DNA from: Palsa-506 sp963709075
Lineage (GTDB): Bacteria; Actinomycetota; Actinomycetes; Streptosporangiales; Streptosporangiaceae
NCBI GenBank assembly: GCA_963709075.1
Contig: CAVPUY010000009.1
Span: forward strand, 558,001 to 622,000
Direction: 5' to 3'
DNA: 64,000 bases
Both the position numbers and the translations under genes were made by a program. Positions within the stretch are counted from its first letter, which is position 1. Each line of letters opens with the position of its first letter. The notes beneath the pieces are model-generated. The model searched no databases, was not told where the DNA came from, and saw only the letters and a program-made list of their open reading frames with translations. Below, one piece after another: positions 7,704 through 16,669 of the stretch.

Positions 7704-9230
7704 TCAGGCGGGCCGCATCGTGCCGGTTCGCAGGTACCGCGCATGCCACGACAGCGCCTCGTCGAGCAGGTGCGGGGTGTGCTTGCCCGGCCCGGTGGCG
7801 GTGGCCCGGTCGAGGTAATCCTGCAGCGCCGGCCGGTAGTCAGGATGCGCGCACTGGTCGATGATCTGCTGGGCCCGCCGCCGCGGCGGCAGACCGCGCA
7901 GGTCGGCCAGGCCGCGTTCGGTGACGATGACGTGCACGTCGTGCTCGGTGTGGTCGACGTGGCTGACCATCGGCACGATGCACGAGACCGCCCCGGCCTT
8001 GGCGGTCGACGGGGTGACGAACATCGCGACGTAGGCGTTGCGGGCGAAGTCACCGGAGCCGCCGATGCCGTTCATCATGGAAGACCCCATGATGTGGGTC
8101 GAGTTCACGTTGCCGTAGATGTCGGCCTCGATCAGGCCGTTCATCGCCAGGCAGCCGAGCCGCCTGATCACCTCCGGGTGGTTGCTGATCTCCTGGGAGC
8201 GCAGGATGATCTGGTCGCGGTAGCCGGCGAAGTTGGCGTGCAGGTCGGCGATGCCGTCCTCGCTCAGGGAGAAGCCGGTCGCCGAGGCGACCGACATCGC
8301 GCCGGACCGCAGCAGCCGCAGCATGCCGTCCTGGATCACCTCGGTGTAGGCGGTCAGCGGCGGGAACGGGCCGCCGTCGAGCCCGGCCAGCACGGCGTTG
8401 GTGATGTTGCCGACGCCGGACTGCAGCGGCGGCAGCGCGGCGGGCAGCCGCCCGCGCCGCACCTCGTGCGCGAGGAAGTCAAGGACGTGACCGGCGATCA
8501 TTGCCGAATCGCCGTCGGCCGGCCTGGTCGGCGCGCTGTAATCCGGGAGGTGCGTCGGGACCACGGCGATGATCTTCTCCGCCGGGCAGCGCATGTAGGG
8601 CACGCCGATCCGGTCAGCTGGCCCCAGGATCGGGATCGGCTTGCGGTGCGGCGGCAGCGCGGTGCCGTAATAGATGTCGTGCATGCCGTCTAGCTCGATC
8701 GGCTGCCAGGAGTTCACCTCGAGGATGACCCGGTCGGCCATGTCGATCCAGGTCGTGTTGTTGCCCACCGACGAGGACGGGATCAGCGCCCCGTCCGCGG
8801 TGACGCCGGCCACCTCGACAAGCGCGACATCGAGATGGCCGAAGAAGCCTTCTGTCACCATCTGCGCGACGTGCGAAAGGTGCACGTCCACGTAGTCGAG
8901 CAGCCCTGCGTTGATCTTGGCACGGGTCACCGGGTCGGACTGATAGGGCATCCGCAGGTCGATCCCGTCGACCGCCGCCAGCGCGCCGTCCAGCTCGGGA
9001 GCGGTCGACGAGCCGGTCCAGACGCTGACGCTGAAGCGGTCACCGCGCGCTGCCGCGTCGGTCACCCGGTCGACCAGCGCGCCGGGTACTGCCTTCGGAT
9101 GACCGGAACCGGTGAACCCGCTCATGCCGATGTGGTCGCCCGGCGCGATGAACTCGGCGGCGTTCTCGGCCGGCATCACCTTGCTGGCGACAGCATGGCC
9201 ATGAAGACGCGCCCGGTCTGTCATCCCCAT
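7704..9230 (-). CDS. acetyl-CoA hydrolase / CoA-transferase family protein
   Basis: Moves CoA between carboxylic acids (for example succinyl-CoA:acetate) or hydrolyses acetyl-CoA. At 508 residues it matches the Ach1/SCACT class I family: N-terminal GMSGFTGSGHPKAVP, glycine-rich GVGNI at 272-276, probable catalytic glutamate E297 in YTEVIQDG, and C-terminal GIGGSGDFARNAY. It could return acetate or propionate to CoA esters next to the acyl-CoA/PHA genes. The start at 9230 has only a weak ribosome binding site; a second ATG two codons later is equally possible. Acetate CoA-transferase versus hydrolase cannot be decided from sequence. Confidence 0.87.
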   Translation of the reverse strand: MGMTDRARLHGHAVASKVMPAENAAEFIAPGDHIGMSGFTGSGHPKAVPGALVDRVTDAAARGDRFSVSVWTGSSTAPELDGALAAVDGIDLRMPYQSDPVTRAKINAGLLDYVDVHLSHVAQMVTEGFFGHLDVALVEVAGVTADGALIPSSSVGNNTTWIDMADRVILEVNSWQPIELDGMHDIYYGTALPPHRKPIPILGPADRIGVPYMRCPAEKIIAVVPTHLPDYSAPTRPADGDSAMIAGHVLDFLAHEVRRGRLPAALPPLQSGVGNITNAVLAGLDGGPFPPLTAYTEVIQDGMLRLLRSGAMSVASATGFSLSEDGIADLHANFAGYRDQIILRSQEISNHPEVIRRLGCLAMNGLIEADIYGNVNSTHIMGSSMMNGIGGSGDFARNAYVAMFVTPSTAKAGAVSCIVPMVSHVDHTEHDVHVIVTERGLADLRGLPPRRRAQQIIDQCAHPDYRPALQDYLDRATATGPGKHTPHLLDEALSWHARYLRTGTMRPA

Positions 9231-9237
9231 CAGCGTA

Positions 9238-9405
9238 CGGCAGCGCGGGCGCGTGCCGGGTACGGCCGGGCGCGTGCCGGGTACGGCCGGGCGCGTGCCG
9301 GGTACGGCCGGGCCGGCCGGGTACGGCCGGGCTGGCGGGTACGGCCGGGCCGGCTCGGGGTACGGCAGTACCAGCTCGGGGTACGGCAGTACCGGAGCGC
9401 GCCCG
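9238..9405. repeat. tandem repeats containing GGGTACGGCC
   Basis: About three near-perfect copies of a roughly 21-bp unit (core gcgcgtgccgggtacggccg) are followed by shorter degenerate copies built on gggtacggcc and cggggtacggcagtacc. The same decamer recurs at 11304-11400 and is absent from the coding regions around it. Noncoding; possibly a transcription barrier or a slippage expansion. Confidence 0.75.
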
Positions 9406-9541
9406 CCCTGGCCCGGTGATGGCGGCGCGCCGGGCGCACGGATCCGGCCGCCAAGATCACCGGCAATATAACTGGCCAGCCGGGGCTCGCGGCGATCACC
9501 GGAATTGACCCGGCTGATCAGGCCAAACGTGCCTCCCGGTT

Positions 9542-9556
9542 GGGACCTTCGGCCCT
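9542..9556 (+). promoter_or_regulatory. DosR-like operator upstream of the acyl-CoA dehydrogenase operon
   Basis: GGGACCTTCGGCCCT, one of the best copies of the shared motif, 127 bp before the acyl-CoA dehydrogenase start and immediately upstream of an AT-rich promoter stretch. It would place the downstream seven-gene lipid/redox/PHA operon under the same control as the stress genes. Confidence 0.6.
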
Positions 9557-9564
9557 ACCAGGAC

Positions 9565-9660
9565 GGCATAAATCGCTCTAAATTAAGACCTGAATTATCG
9601 GGCCTGCAAGCCTAAAAATAAAAGCTAAATATCCAGGTATTCAGCCGGACCCAATGGCCA
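9565..9660 (+). promoter_or_regulatory. AT-rich promoter region
   Basis: This stretch has several A/T runs (aaattaag, cctaaaaataaaagctaaatatcc) in a genome that is otherwise about 70% GC. It lies between a DosR-like box and the start codon at 9683, so it most likely holds the promoter and leader. No single -35/-10 pair stands out. Confidence 0.5.
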
Positions 9661-9682
9661 GCATTAGCGAGGTGCCCTTTTC

Positions 9683-10822
9683 ATGAATTTCGACCTGACC
9701 GACGAGCAGCAGCTAATCCGGGACTCGGTAAGGGAGTTCGCCGCGGCTGACGTGGTGCCGATCGCGGCCGAGATCGACCGTGATCACCGCTTCCCCGAGG
9801 AACTGCTGCCGAAGATGGCCGCGCTGAGCCTGCTCGGCGTGCCGTTTCCCGAAGAGGTAGGCGGCGCCGGCGCGGACTATACGAGCTACGCGATCGTGGT
9901 CGAGGAGCTAGCCAGGGTATGCGGGACAACGTCAGTCATCGTGTCCGGTCACACCTCGCTCGGCACCTGGCCGATCTTCGCGTTCGGAAGCCAGGAGCAG
10001 AAGGACCGGTACATGGGTGACCTGGCCGCCGGCCTGCGGCTGGCCGCCTTCGCGCTCACCGAGCCCGGCGCCGGCACGGATGCCGCCGCGGGCACCGCCA
10101 CCGCGGTACTAGACGGTGACGAGTACGTGCTCAACGGATCGAAGGTCTTCATCACCAACGGCGGGTACGCCGATGTCTTTATCGTCACGGCGAAAACCGA
10201 TACGACGACGGGGACCAGGGGGATCAGCGCCTTCATCGTCGAGCGGAGCGCACCGGGATTCTCGATTGGCGAGGGCGAGCGGAAGATGGGAATTCGCGCG
10301 TCCAGCACGCCGCCGCTTTACTTCGAGAACTGCCGGATTCCCAGGAGCGCGCTACTCGGCAAGGAGGGCGACGGATTCAAGATCGCCATGCAGACGCTCG
10401 ACGGCGGCCGGATCGGAATCGGCGCGCAGGCGCTTGGCATAGCCCAGGGAGCGCTCGATGCGGCGATTTCCTACGCCAAGGAGCGAATCCAGTTCGGCAA
10501 GCCGATCGCGAGCCAGGAAGCCATCCAGTTCATGATTGCCGACATGGCCACCGAGGTCGACGCCGCCCGGCTCCTGGTCTACCGCGCCGCCTGGTGCAAG
10601 GACAACGGCCGCCCGTATGCCATGGAGGCGGCGATGGCGAAGCTGTTCGCCTCGGAGACGGCCACCCGGGTAGCCGGCAAGGCGATCCAGATCCACGGCG
10701 GAAACGGCTTCACCGAGGCTTATCCGGTGGAGCGGGCATATCGTGACGCCAAGATCACCGAAATCTATGAGGGAACCTCCGAGGTGCAACGTATGGTGAT
10801 CGCAAAGAATGCTTTCCAGTGA
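9683..10822 (+). CDS. acyl-CoA dehydrogenase (short-chain type)
   Basis: FAD enzyme that oxidises acyl-CoA to trans-2-enoyl-CoA and passes electrons to ETF. The 379 residues are the normal length: N-terminal helical domain (LTDEQQLIRDSVREFA), FAD-binding ALTEPGAGTDAA, and C-terminal IYEGTSEVQRM with the probable catalytic base E363. The sequence resembles butyryl-CoA-type dehydrogenases. GAGGTG precedes the ATG. The gene leads an operon with a MaoC hydratase, fixABCX and a PHA synthase, so its electrons probably go to FixAB and the quinone pool, and its enoyl-CoA product to (R)-3-hydroxyacyl-CoA. Confidence 0.92.
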   Translation: MNFDLTDEQQLIRDSVREFAAADVVPIAAEIDRDHRFPEELLPKMAALSLLGVPFPEEVGGAGADYTSYAIVVEELARVCGTTSVIVSGHTSLGTWPIFAFGSQEQKDRYMGDLAAGLRLAAFALTEPGAGTDAAAGTATAVLDGDEYVLNGSKVFITNGGYADVFIVTAKTDTTTGTRGISAFIVERSAPGFSIGEGERKMGIRASSTPPLYFENCRIPRSALLGKEGDGFKIAMQTLDGGRIGIGAQALGIAQGALDAAISYAKERIQFGKPIASQEAIQFMIADMATEVDAARLLVYRAAWCKDNGRPYAMEAAMAKLFASETATRVAGKAIQIHGGNGFTEAYPVERAYRDAKITEIYEGTSEVQRMVIAKNAFQ

Positions 10823-10880
10823 CCATTACCCGGCCATCGGGGTGCAGACCGAGTACGCCGCATATTAGGGAGCGCGAGTT

Positions 10881-11300
10881 GTGCCTGAGCTAGCCTACGC
10901 AGACATCAAGATCGGTGCCGACGCATCGTTTGCCAAGACGATCACCGAGGGTGACGTGGTGCAGTACGCCGGCCTCACCGGCGACTTCAACCCGATTCAC
11001 ATCGACGCCGAATACGCCAGGCAGTCGGTGTTCAAGGAGCGGATCGCGCACGGCATGCTGGTGTCCGGGCTGATCTCGGCGGTGCTGGGGATGCAGCTTC
11101 CCGGGCCGAATGCCATTTACCTGGGGCAGGAACTCAGGTTCATGGCCCCGGTCAAGATCGGCGATACCGTCACGGCAACGGTGACAGTGACGGATAAGCG
11201 TGACGACAAACAGATCATAACGCTCAAGACTACGGTGTCGAATCAGCGCGGCGAGGTGGTAATCGATGGCCAGGCGGTGGTCAAGAAGGCGGGCCTGTAG
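10881..11300 (+). CDS. phaJ: MaoC-like (R)-specific enoyl-CoA hydratase
   Basis: Hot-dog fold hydratase converting 2-enoyl-CoA to (R)-3-hydroxyacyl-CoA, the monomer used by PHA synthase. The 139 residues carry the catalytic signature GDFNPIH with D35 and H40 at the spacing seen in PhaJ, followed by IAHGML. The GTG start has GGGAGCG upstream. It sits 58 bp after the acyl-CoA dehydrogenase and in the same operon as a PHA synthase, which favours a PhaJ role over a fatty acid synthase role. Confidence 0.85.
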   Translation: MPELAYADIKIGADASFAKTITEGDVVQYAGLTGDFNPIHIDAEYARQSVFKERIAHGMLVSGLISAVLGMQLPGPNAIYLGQELRFMAPVKIGDTVTATVTVTDKRDDKQIITLKTTVSNQRGEVVIDGQAVVKKAGL

Positions 11301-11303
11301 CCC

Positions 11304-11400
11304 GCCGGAGCGTGGCCGGAGCGTGGCCGGGTACGGCCAGGGCGTGGCCGGGTACGGCCAGGGCGCGGCCGGGCGCGGCCGGGCCGCCGTCGGGTACCGG
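11304..11400. repeat. second array of GGGTACGGCC-type repeats
   Basis: Copies of a roughly 20-bp unit (core cgtggccgggtacggccagg) between the hydratase and fixA. The core decamer is the same as in the array at 9238-9405. The array is inside the operon and leaves the fixA ribosome binding site intact. Confidence 0.65.
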
Positions 11401-11426
11401 GATAGTCGTGATCAGGGAGGATCGAG

Positions 11427-12203
11427 ATGAGGATTGTGGTCGCCTACAAGTGGGCCTCGGATCCGCAGGAAGCGTCGGTGGGCGCTGACGGCAGCGTGGA
11501 CTGGAGCCGGGCCAAGCCCGGCATCAGCGACTACGACCCGGTGGCGATGGAACTGGCCCGCGATCTCGCTGCAGCGACGAACAGCGAGCTGATCGGCCTG
11601 ACGGCCGGGGCGAAGGGCGCCGGCGCGCCGATCGCCTGCAAGGCGGCGCTCTCCCGCGGCCTTGACCGGGTGGTAGTGGTCGAGGACGACACCCTGCAGG
11701 GAGCCGGGACGTCCGAGCTGGCCGCGGTGCTCGCCGCGGCGGTACGCCAGATCGGCGACGTGGACCTGGTCATCACCGGCGACTCCTCGGTGGACGTGGC
11801 CGCGAAGATGGTGCCGACGGTGCTGGCTGGCCTGCTCGGCTGGGCGGCTGTCGCCGAGGTCACCGCGGTGTCCGGGCAGGCAGGCACGCTGCGCGTCGAG
11901 CGCGCGGTGCCCGGCGGCGTGCAGGTACTCCAGATCACCGGCCCGGCCGTCCTTGCCGCGTCAGCCGATGCCGCTTTGCCCCGCGTACCTGGCATGAAGG
12001 ACCTGCTCGCGGCAGGCAAGAAGCCGGTCGAGCACCTGGAGGTTTCCGCCCTGGACGTGCCAGCGGGCAACGCGACCGTGACGGTCAGGAGCATCTCGCG
12101 CCCGGACCGCAAGGCCCGCAAGGGCCAGATACTCGACGCTACCGACCCGGCTGCCGCCGCGGCCGAGCTTGTCACGGCGCTGCGCGGCGCCGGGGCGCTA
12201 TGA
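11427..12203 (+). CDS. fixA: electron transfer flavoprotein beta subunit, FixA type
   Basis: Beta subunit of an ETF (258 residues), starting MRIVVAYKWASDPQEASV and containing the conserved ISDYDPVAMELA segment and C-terminal GQILDATDPAAAAAELV. With FixB it accepts electrons from the acyl-CoA dehydrogenase or from NADH. Presence with fixC and fixX marks the FixABCX branch, some members of which bifurcate electrons to ferredoxin and quinone. AGGGAGG lies upstream of the start. Confidence 0.92.
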   Translation: MRIVVAYKWASDPQEASVGADGSVDWSRAKPGISDYDPVAMELARDLAAATNSELIGLTAGAKGAGAPIACKAALSRGLDRVVVVEDDTLQGAGTSELAAVLAAAVRQIGDVDLVITGDSSVDVAAKMVPTVLAGLLGWAAVAEVTAVSGQAGTLRVERAVPGGVQVLQITGPAVLAASADAALPRVPGMKDLLAAGKKPVEHLEVSALDVPAGNATVTVRSISRPDRKARKGQILDATDPAAAAAELVTALRGAGAL

Positions 12204-12236
12204 CCAGAGCCACAGCATGAGAGAGAGGACTCGACA

Positions 12237-13148
12237 GTGAGCGTGAGCACTTGCATCGTCGTCGGGGATGACCCGGCGATCGGCAACCTGATCACGGTCG
12301 CGCGCTCGCTGGGCGGCGAGGTCGCGGCGGTCGTCGCCGGACCGCGGCCCGTCGCCGAGACGGTGGCGGCGAGCGGCGTGGACCGGGTCATCTGGTGTGG
12401 CGCGTCAGGCGACGCGCCGGTGGAGGCCAGCGCCACCACGGTTGCGGACGCCGTCGCGGCCGAATCCCCCGGTGTCGTGCTCAGCGGCCGCCGGCCAGGC
12501 GAGCGGGTGCTCCTTGGTGCCGCCGCGGCCCGGCTGCGGGCGGCCGTCCTGACCGGGGCCCGCTCGGTCTCCGCCGACGGCAGCGACGTCGTCGTGGTCA
12601 ACTCGGTCTTCGGCGCTGTCTCCGAGGAGACCGTCGTCGTCTCCGGCCCGGTGGCGCTGATGCTCGATGGCGGCTCCGTCCCGCCGGCCAGCGGCAGCAC
12701 TGCGCCCGTCGAGGAACTCGCCGCCGTCCCGCTCGGCATGACGGTGATCGAGACCAAGACGTCTGCGGTCGACCAGGTGGACCTCGGTGCGGCTCCCCGG
12801 GTGGTCGGCATCGGCCGGGGCCTGAAGGCCCAGCAGGATCTCGCCATGATCGAGGCGCTGGCCGAGGCCGCCGGGGCCGAGATCGCGTGCTCCCGGCCGG
12901 TGGCCGAGGGCCTGAACTGGCTGGGCAAGGAGCGCTACATCGGGAGTTCCGGCCTGCACATCGCCCCGCAGGTCTACTTCGCCATCGGGATCTCCGGCCA
13001 GCTCCAGCACATGGTCGGCGTGCACGGGGCGGAGACGATCGTGGCGATCAACTCGGACCCGAATGCCCCGGTATTCGCCGAGGCCGACTACGGCCTCGTC
13101 GGCGACCTCTACAAGATCGTGCCGGCTATCACCGGCGCCCTGAAATGA
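12237..13148 (+). CDS. fixB: electron transfer flavoprotein alpha subunit, FixB type
   Basis: FAD-binding alpha subunit, 303 residues. The C-terminal FAD motif is intact (VGIGRGLK, RPVAEGLNWLGKERYIGSSG, then IAINSDPNAPVFAEADYGLVGD). The GTG start has GAGAGAGGA upstream; 33 bp separates it from fixA. The N-terminal half is the usual weakly conserved domain. It partners FixA as the electron entry point of the complex. Confidence 0.92.
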   Translation: MSVSTCIVVGDDPAIGNLITVARSLGGEVAAVVAGPRPVAETVAASGVDRVIWCGASGDAPVEASATTVADAVAAESPGVVLSGRRPGERVLLGAAAARLRAAVLTGARSVSADGSDVVVVNSVFGAVSEETVVVSGPVALMLDGGSVPPASGSTAPVEELAAVPLGMTVIETKTSAVDQVDLGAAPRVVGIGRGLKAQQDLAMIEALAEAAGAEIACSRPVAEGLNWLGKERYIGSSGLHIAPQVYFAIGISGQLQHMVGVHGAETIVAINSDPNAPVFAEADYGLVGDLYKIVPAITGALK

Positions 13149-13157
13149 CGGTGCGAC

Positions 13158-14471
13158 ATGCCAGAATCGGCTGAACCCGACTTCGACGTCATCGTTGTCG
13201 GCGCCGGCATCGCAGGCTGCATCACCGCCTACCAGCTTGCCGTGCGGGAACGCTCGGTCCTGCTGATCGAGCGGGGCGAGTCGGCCGGAGCGAAGAACCT
13301 GTCCGGCGGCGTCCTGTACTCCCGCGGCATCCAGCAGGTCTTTCCCGAGTTCCTCGACGAGGCTCCGGTCGAGCGTCGCATCACGCGCAACTACATCAGC
13401 TTCCTCAACCCCGGGAGCTCGGTCGCCATCGACTACAAGGACGCCCGCCTTGTCGACCCGGTTAACGCGGTCACGGTGCTGCGCGCCAAGCTTGACGCGT
13501 GGCTGGCCGGCAAGTGCGAGGAGGCCGGCGTCGTCTTCATGCCCGGGGTACGGGTGGACCGGGTGCTCACCGAGGACGGCGCGGCCGGCCGGCAGGTCGT
13601 CGGGGTCCAGGCCGGCGACGACGAACTGCGCGCCCGCGTGGTCGTGGCCGCCGACGGGGTGAACTCTTTCATCGCCAAGGAGGCCGGGCTTCGCCCGCAG
13701 GAGCCGCTGAACCACCTCGCTGTCGGGGTGAAATCCGTGGTCTCGCTGCCCAGGGAAACAATCGAGGCACGATTCAACCTGACCGGCGACGAGGGCGCGG
13801 CGGTCGCCGTCGTCGGTGACTGCACCGAGGGAGTGGGCGGCGGCGGGTTCATCTACACCAACACCGACTCCCTTTCCGTCGGCATAGTCGTGCGCCTTGA
13901 CGACCTCACCGCCAAGAAGAAGGTCGTCACCGACATCTTCGATCATTTCCTCGAGCACCAATTCATTGCCCCCTACCTCGAGGGCGGCGAGCTGGCCGAG
14001 TACGGCTGCCATCTGGTCGCCGAGGGCGGCATGGAGATGATCGGCGAGATCGCCATGGATGGCATGGTCGTCGTCGGTGACGCGGCCGGGCTCACCCTGA
14101 ACACCGGCCTGACCGTACGCGGGATGGACCTGGCGGTCGCCTCGGCGGTCGCCGCCGCCGACGGCATCGGCTCCGCGCTGGAACGGGGCGACACCTCCAA
14201 GGCAGGCCTGGCCGGGTACCGGGAGAAGTTCTTTGCCTCCTATGCCGGGCACGACATGAAGACCTACGCGAAGGCACCGGCCTTTCTCGAGCTCGAGCGC
14301 ATGTATAAGCACTACGGCGAGCTCGCGGCCAACGTCCTGTACGGCACATTCAACCTCGATACCAAGCCTCGCCGGCATCTGCTGAGCGTCGCCCGCGGGG
14401 CGCTCAAGCATTCGCCGGTGAAAAAGCGGCAGCTGGTCAGCGACGGCATAGCGGGGGCGAGAGCGCTATGA
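13158..14471 (+). CDS. fixC: ETF-quinone oxidoreductase-like flavoprotein FixC
   Basis: FAD-dependent membrane-associated oxidoreductase (437 residues) that takes electrons from FixAB to the quinone pool. The Rossmann motif is VIVVGAGIAGC near residues 11-21, followed by GAKNLSGG and a second FAD motif (VVVGDAAGLTLNTG) near 300. It starts 9 bp after fixB and overlaps fixX by 4 bp (ATGA). As in other FixC proteins the iron-sulfur cluster is supplied by the separate FixX. Confidence 0.93.
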   Translation: MPESAEPDFDVIVVGAGIAGCITAYQLAVRERSVLLIERGESAGAKNLSGGVLYSRGIQQVFPEFLDEAPVERRITRNYISFLNPGSSVAIDYKDARLVDPVNAVTVLRAKLDAWLAGKCEEAGVVFMPGVRVDRVLTEDGAAGRQVVGVQAGDDELRARVVVAADGVNSFIAKEAGLRPQEPLNHLAVGVKSVVSLPRETIEARFNLTGDEGAAVAVVGDCTEGVGGGGFIYTNTDSLSVGIVVRLDDLTAKKKVVTDIFDHFLEHQFIAPYLEGGELAEYGCHLVAEGGMEMIGEIAMDGMVVVGDAAGLTLNTGLTVRGMDLAVASAVAAADGIGSALERGDTSKAGLAGYREKFFASYAGHDMKTYAKAPAFLELERMYKHYGELAANVLYGTFNLDTKPRRHLLSVARGALKHSPVKKRQLVSDGIAGARAL

Positions 14472-14755
14472 AGCCACTGTCCGTCCCCGAGCGGCTGGCG
14501 AAGAACCGGTTCAACCTCGACGAGCAAGAGTCGCACATCGAAATCAACCAGGAGATCGCCAAGGCCACCGGAACCGGCAAGGCCATAGTCGCCTGCTGCC
14601 CGGCCCACGTGTATGCCGAGGAGCCTGACGGGACCATTTCCGTGGAGTACGCCGCCTGCCTGGAATGCGGAACCTGTCTCGCCGTCGCCGCCCCTGGCGC
14701 CTTGAAATGGCATTACCCGCGCGGCGGATTCGGTGTCCAGTTCCGCGAAGGGTAG
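14468..14755 (+). CDS. fixX: ferredoxin-like protein FixX
   Basis: Small 4Fe-4S protein (95 residues) that completes the FixABCX complex. Cysteines fall in ACCPAHVYAEE and YAACLECGTCLAVAAPGALKW, the standard FixX pattern. It is translationally coupled to fixC and ends 20 bp before the PHA synthase, so all are one transcript. Confidence 0.93.
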   Translation: MKPLSVPERLAKNRFNLDEQESHIEINQEIAKATGTGKAIVACCPAHVYAEEPDGTISVEYAACLECGTCLAVAAPGALKWHYPRGGFGVQFREG

Positions 14756-14775
14756 CAAGTGAAGGGAAGAGCACG

Positions 14776-16575
14776 ATGTCTGTAAACGAGCGAGATCACG
14801 CGCCGCGGAATGCGGCCGACGCAGAGCCGCCGAAGACGGCCAAGAAGGCCAAGCCGGCCGGCCAGCCGGGTGCGGCAGCACCGCCAAGCTCCGTCGACGC
14901 GGCCGGCGAGCTTGATGCAGCCGGCGCGCTTGACCTGTTCCTGCCCGACGCTGCCGTGGGCACGCTGCGCAGGTTCCGGCCGGATTCCAGCGTCGTGCGC
15001 TACGCGATGAGCCTGGCCCGCCGGCCAGGGGCCGTGGCCAGCCGGGCCGGGACGCTGGCCGGGGAACTCGGGAAGATCGCGGTCGGCACCTCGGCGATTG
15101 AGGCGCCGCGCCGTGATCGCAGGTTCTCGGATCCTGCGTGGAGCGGGAACCCGCTGCTCAAGCGCACCGTTCAGGCATACCTCGCGATCGGGCAGGCCGC
15201 CGAGGGGCTGCTGGCGGATGCCGATCTCGACTGGCGGGACAACGAGCGGATGCAGTTCCTCGTGACCAACCTCGTCGCCGCGTCGGCGCCGAGCAACTAC
15301 GCGGCGGTCAGCCCGGTCGCCTGGAAAGCGCTGATCGACAGCGGCGGCATGAGTGCCGTCCGCGGGGTCCGCGCGCTGGTCTCGGACATGTCCTCGGCAC
15401 CGCACATCCCGACGATGGTGTCGCCCGATGCGTTCGAGATAGGCAAGGATCTCGCGGTGTCGCAGGGTGCCGTGGTGCTCCGCTCAGAGGTCTTCGAGCT
15501 CATCCAGTACGAGCCGACCACGCCCACCGTGCACACCTTCCCGATCCTGATGGTCCCCCCGATGATCAACAAGTATTACATTACCGATCTCGCGCCCGGC
15601 CGCAGCATGATCGAGTTCTTTGTCGGGCAGGGCTACCAGGTGTTCACGATGTCCTGGCGCAATCCCGGCAAGCAGCAGAGCAGCTGGGACCTGAACACCT
15701 ACGGCGGCGCCGTCGTGGACGCCCTCAGCGCGGTTCGCAGCATCACCAAGGCCCCGAAGGTCAACCTCTGCGGGATCTGCGCCGGCGGCATCACCTCGGC
15801 GATGGTCAGCGCGCATCTGCACTCGGTCGGGCAGCTTGACGAGCTCGCCAGCCTGTGCCTGGCGGTGACCGTGCTCGACCAGTCGAAGGCCGGCCAGGCG
15901 GTCGCGCTGATGAACGAGGGCACCGCCGCCGCGTCCGTCCTCACCTCCCGCACCAAGGGTTACATGGACGGGCGGACGCTCGCTGAGGTGTTCGCCTGGC
16001 TCCGGCCGGACGACCTGATCTGGAACTACTGGGTCAACAACTACCTGCAGGGCAAGCCGCCGCCCGCGTTCGACATCCTGTACTGGAACGCCGACACGAC
16101 GCGGATGCCTGCCGGGCTGCACCGCAATTTCATCGAGATTGCCCTCGCCAATGCGCTGACCAAGCCGGGCGGGGCCAGCATGCTCGGTTCCCGCGTCGAC
16201 CTCTCCAGGATCGACGTGGACAGCTACGTCGTGGCGGGCATCGCCGACCATATCGTTCCCTGGACGTCGGCCTACTGCAACACCCAGCTGCTCGGCGGCA
16301 CCCCGCGGTTCGTGCTGTCCACCAGCGGGCACGTCGCCTCGATGGTGAACCCGCCGTCGAACCCGAAGTCGACCTACCGGCTCGCGCCCGAATGCCCGCC
16401 CGATCCGCAGGAGTGGCTCGCGGCGGCCGAGACGGTACAGGGCAGCTGGTGGACCGACTACACCGCCTGGCTCGCCGACCGGAGCGGCGGCATGAAGCAG
16501 CGCCCGCGCTCGCTGGGCAGCGCGAAATTCCCGCCGCTGCAGCCCGCCCCGGGTACCTACGTCCTGGGGAGGTAA
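14776..16575 (+). CDS. phaC: polyhydroxyalkanoate synthase (first copy)
   Basis: Polymerises (R)-3-hydroxyacyl-CoA to PHA on granules. At 599 residues it contains a low-complexity, Ala/Pro-rich N terminus (about 1-50), the PhaC N-terminal domain, and an alpha/beta-hydrolase core with lipase-box GICAGG (C335), D491 (GIADHIVPW) and H519 (STSGHVASM), giving the full Cys-Asp-His triad. The open frame extends to 14665, but the ATG at 14776 follows GAAGGGAAGAG and fixX ends at 14755. Position behind phaJ and fixABCX suggests it uses monomers drawn from fatty-acid oxidation. The N-terminal length fits class I. Confidence 0.93.
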   Translation: MSVNERDHAPRNAADAEPPKTAKKAKPAGQPGAAAPPSSVDAAGELDAAGALDLFLPDAAVGTLRRFRPDSSVVRYAMSLARRPGAVASRAGTLAGELGKIAVGTSAIEAPRRDRRFSDPAWSGNPLLKRTVQAYLAIGQAAEGLLADADLDWRDNERMQFLVTNLVAASAPSNYAAVSPVAWKALIDSGGMSAVRGVRALVSDMSSAPHIPTMVSPDAFEIGKDLAVSQGAVVLRSEVFELIQYEPTTPTVHTFPILMVPPMINKYYITDLAPGRSMIEFFVGQGYQVFTMSWRNPGKQQSSWDLNTYGGAVVDALSAVRSITKAPKVNLCGICAGGITSAMVSAHLHSVGQLDELASLCLAVTVLDQSKAGQAVALMNEGTAAASVLTSRTKGYMDGRTLAEVFAWLRPDDLIWNYWVNNYLQGKPPPAFDILYWNADTTRMPAGLHRNFIEIALANALTKPGGASMLGSRVDLSRIDVDSYVVAGIADHIVPWTSAYCNTQLLGGTPRFVLSTSGHVASMVNPPSNPKSTYRLAPECPPDPQEWLAAAETVQGSWWTDYTAWLADRSGGMKQRPRSLGSAKFPPLQPAPGTYVLGR

Positions 16576-16669
16576 GTCGGGCCGTTCGCCTCTGCCGGTG
16601 CCGGTCCGCGGCTGATCGAATGGAAGGAGCGTCGCGGACGACTGCGATGCTGAGTATCCGGGAGTGAAC

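Noticed and set aside
9238..9405. Possible CRISPR-like array
   Set aside because: Units are contiguous tandem repeats without unique spacers, and no cas genes are present.
12405..14411. 668-codon open frame on the minus strand
   Set aside because: It is antisense to fixB and fixC, whose protein motifs are unmistakable; the long frame is a by-product of high GC.
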